DNA from: Clostridium sp. UBA6640
GTDB lineage: Bacteria; Bacillota; Clostridia; Clostridiales; Clostridiaceae
NCBI RefSeq assembly: GCF_002455975.1
Contig: NZ_DKLM01000169.1
Coordinates: 54,385 to 60,546, forward strand
DNA length: 6,162 bases
Direction: 5' to 3'
Shown: piece by piece, positions 5,085 through 6,162 of the stretch
Layout of the letters: every line of letters starts with the position of its first letter
How positions within the stretch are numbered: the first letter of the stretch is position 1
Notes under the pieces: model-generated
The model's database searches: none
What the model was told of the DNA's origin: nothing
What the model saw: the letters and a program-made list of their open reading frames with translations, nothing else
Translations under genes and position numbers: made by a program

Positions 5085-5660
5085 ATGAAAATTCTTTTTA
5101 TATTATTATTGATCTTTACAATGATATTATTATTACCTATTCCTCTAAAAATAAAACTTATTTATTCAAACAAAAATTTTCAATTATGGATTTATAATAA
5201 GCAACTTAATTTAGATAAAAAAGAGGACAGGGCTAACATTAAAAAATCAAATAAAAAGCTTAAATATAAGGATAAAATTCATAGTAAAAAGCTTACTATT
5301 AATCATTATAGGAGAATACTAAGTAATTTAAGAAAAAATAAATATAAAATTATCATTAAACTATATACTAAAATAAATTATTCTTTTGAAGATGCTGCAG
5401 CAACTGCTATAACCTATGGTTTCCTTCATCAAGCTTCTTCTCTTATTTATGCAATTTTAAATCACTTCTTTTATGTTAAAGACTTCAATACTGAAATAAA
5501 GGCTGAATATAATAAATCTTATATAAACTTAGAAATAAAAGGTATAGTTTTGTTTAATTTTGCAAAACTTATATATATCTACTATATAATCAATAAAAGT
5601 ATCAAAGATGAAAACATATTACACCAATGTAAAAAACTACAAATTAAGGAGGAGACATAG
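5085..5660 (+). CDS. ytfI: DUF2953 (YtfI-like) membrane protein
   Basis: A 191-residue protein of unknown biochemical function. It opens with a strong membrane segment (about residues 3-22, ILFILLLIFTMILLLPIPL). A basic, lysine-rich middle follows (about 45-95), then the family's conserved stretch FEDAAATAITYGFLHQ (about 101-116). A hydrophobic C-terminal part (LFNFAKLIYIYYII) may be a second membrane contact. GGAGG lies 7 nt before the ATG. The stop codon is immediately followed by the ytfJ ATG and the ytfJ ribosome site lies inside this gene, so the two are an operon. The ytfI-ytfJ pairing is also known in Bacillus, which supports the assignment. The role is probably sporulation-related by association only. 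Confidence 0.8.
   Translation: MKILFILLLIFTMILLLPIPLKIKLIYSNKNFQLWIYNKQLNLDKKEDRANIKKSNKKLKYKDKIHSKKLTINHYRRILSNLRKNKYKIIIKLYTKINYSFEDAAATAITYGFLHQASSLIYAILNHFFYVKDFNTEIKAEYNKSYINLEIKGIVLFNFAKLIYIYYIINKSIKDENILHQCKKLQIKEET
5646..5652 (+). promoter_or_regulatory. Strong ytfJ Shine-Dalgarno inside the DUF2953 gene
   Basis: AAGGAGG with 8 nt to the ATG lies within the last codons of the upstream gene, whose TAG directly touches the ytfJ ATG. This fixes the ytfJ start and points to coupled translation. Confidence 0.85.
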
Positions 5661-6104
5661 ATGGAAAATCATCCAATAGAAAATTTAATGAAAAGTACAA
5701 TGGAAAACATAAAAGACATGATTGATGTGGATACTGTAGTAGGTCAGCCAGTAACAGCTTATGATGGTACAGTTATAATTCCTATATCAAGGGTATGTTT
5801 TGGATTTGGTTGTGGAGGTACAGAATTTGAAAATGCGAGAAACAGTAATTCACCTCAACATCCTTTTGGCGGAGGATCTGGTGCAGGAGTAACAATTAAA
5901 CCTGTTGGATTTTTAGTAGTTAAAGGTGACTCTATAAGATTATTATCTGTTGATCACCATAATACTTATGATAAAATAATTGATACCGTTCCTCAATTAT
6001 TTGATATGGTTAAAGATCTGTTTAAAAATGATAGTGAAGACAGTGAAAATACTCCACAGCGACATCAACCACCTCAGCCACCTCAACCACCTCAACAGTC
6101 TTAA
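5661..6104 (+). CDS. ytfJ: Sporulation protein YtfJ (GerW family)
   Basis: A 147-residue protein of the YtfJ/GerW family. In Bacillus subtilis, GerW is a forespore protein needed for normal function of the cortex-lytic enzyme SleB in germination. Family features here are the N-terminal HPIENLMKSTMENIKDMIDV helix, the conserved TVVGQPV (25-31), the TVIIPISRVCFGFGCGG core (37-53) with Cys46 and Cys51, a glycine-rich loop FGGGSGAG (69-76), and the VGFLVVKGDSIRLLSVD strand region (82-98). The C-terminus, from about residue 122, is an acidic linker followed by three QPP repeats and QQS, which looks disordered. No signal peptide is present. It is the second gene of the pair with DUF2953 and is followed by a hairpin at 6119-6143. 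Whether it acts on SleB here is an extrapolation from Bacillus. Confidence 0.92.
   Translation: MENHPIENLMKSTMENIKDMIDVDTVVGQPVTAYDGTVIIPISRVCFGFGCGGTEFENARNSNSPQHPFGGGSGAGVTIKPVGFLVVKGDSIRLLSVDHHNTYDKIIDTVPQLFDMVKDLFKNDSEDSENTPQRHQPPQPPQPPQQS
6066..6092 (+). repeat. Three 9-bp tandem repeats encoding QPP at the YtfJ C-terminus
   Basis: Three consecutive copies of CARCCACCT (R is A or G) encode Gln-Pro-Pro three times. Such in-frame 9-bp repeats can gain or lose units by slippage without breaking the frame, so the tail length may vary between strains. Confidence 0.85.
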
Positions 6105-6118
6105 CAATTGTAAAATAT

Positions 6119-6143
6119 AAGAACCATGTTTTTCATGGTTCTT
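6119..6143. terminator. Hairpin after ytfJ, probable terminator
   Basis: AAGAACCATG and CATGGTTCTT form a perfect 10-bp stem with a TTTTT loop, 14 nt past the ytfJ stop. On the plus strand the stem ends CTT and is followed by CAGAGTG, so the U-tract is poor. On the minus strand TTATATTTTAC follows, which is more T-rich. It may therefore serve a convergent gene beyond the window as well. Confidence 0.65.
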
Positions 6144-6145
6144 CA

Positions 6146-6162
6146 GAGTGTCGACAAAGTCG
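6146..6162. repeat. Partial inverted repeat at the window edge
   Basis: CGAC AAA GTCG (6152-6162) is a perfect short dyad and the preceding bases GAGTGT could extend the left arm, but the right side is cut by the window end. It may be a second terminator stem. Only four pairs are visible. Confidence 0.3.

Noticed and set aside
1..6162. CRISPR array, tRNA, rRNA, insertion sequence or phage attachment site
   Set aside because: I looked for regularly spaced repeats, cloverleaf-type sequences, transposase-like frames and terminal inverted repeats with flanking duplications, and saw none.

Overview
The window looks like a low-GC, spore-forming member of the Firmicutes, most likely Clostridium in the strict sense. 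Base composition is strongly AT-rich, codon use is A/T-ending, Shine-Dalgarno sites are GGAGG-like, and a ytfJ (gerW-like) gene lies beside a DUF2953 gene and a DacF-type carboxypeptidase. I cannot name a species.

The window has two halves. The left half (about 1-3210) reads entirely on the minus strand and looks like the promoter-proximal end of a specialised-metabolite operon that runs off the left edge. In transcription order it holds a candidate promoter (3180-3208), a leader of about 310 nt, a type II thioesterase (2145-2858), a LoaP-type NusG paralogue (1284-1787) and a second, closely related type II thioesterase (19-720). Type II thioesterases remove wrong or stalled acyl groups from the carrier domains of non-ribosomal peptide synthetases and polyketide synthases. 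LoaP proteins are processive antiterminators of long biosynthetic operons. The synthase genes themselves are not in the window, so the product is unknown.

The gaps between these three genes are long (336 and 563 nt) and not empty. Each holds short open frames or frame remnants that look like eroded or very small genes. The gap downstream of loaP also has a GC-rich hairpin (1129-1150), a plausible RNA target for LoaP, and a perfect 13-bp dyad (777-805) just upstream of the second thioesterase.

A very AT-rich stretch of about 1 kb (2859-3873) separates the halves. It holds the candidate promoter, several inverted and iterated repeats that could be operators, and the terminator of the neighbouring dacF gene.

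The right half is ordinary chromosomal sporulation and cell-wall sequence. dacF (D-alanyl-D-alanine carboxypeptidase) is on the minus strand. Divergent from it, across 101 nt, is a tight plus-strand pair: a DUF2953 membrane protein and YtfJ. A forespore-type promoter candidate precedes the pair. The window ends in a hairpin after ytfJ and the start of what may be another inverted repeat. The overall picture is an accessory biosynthetic operon docked beside a conserved sporulation locus.
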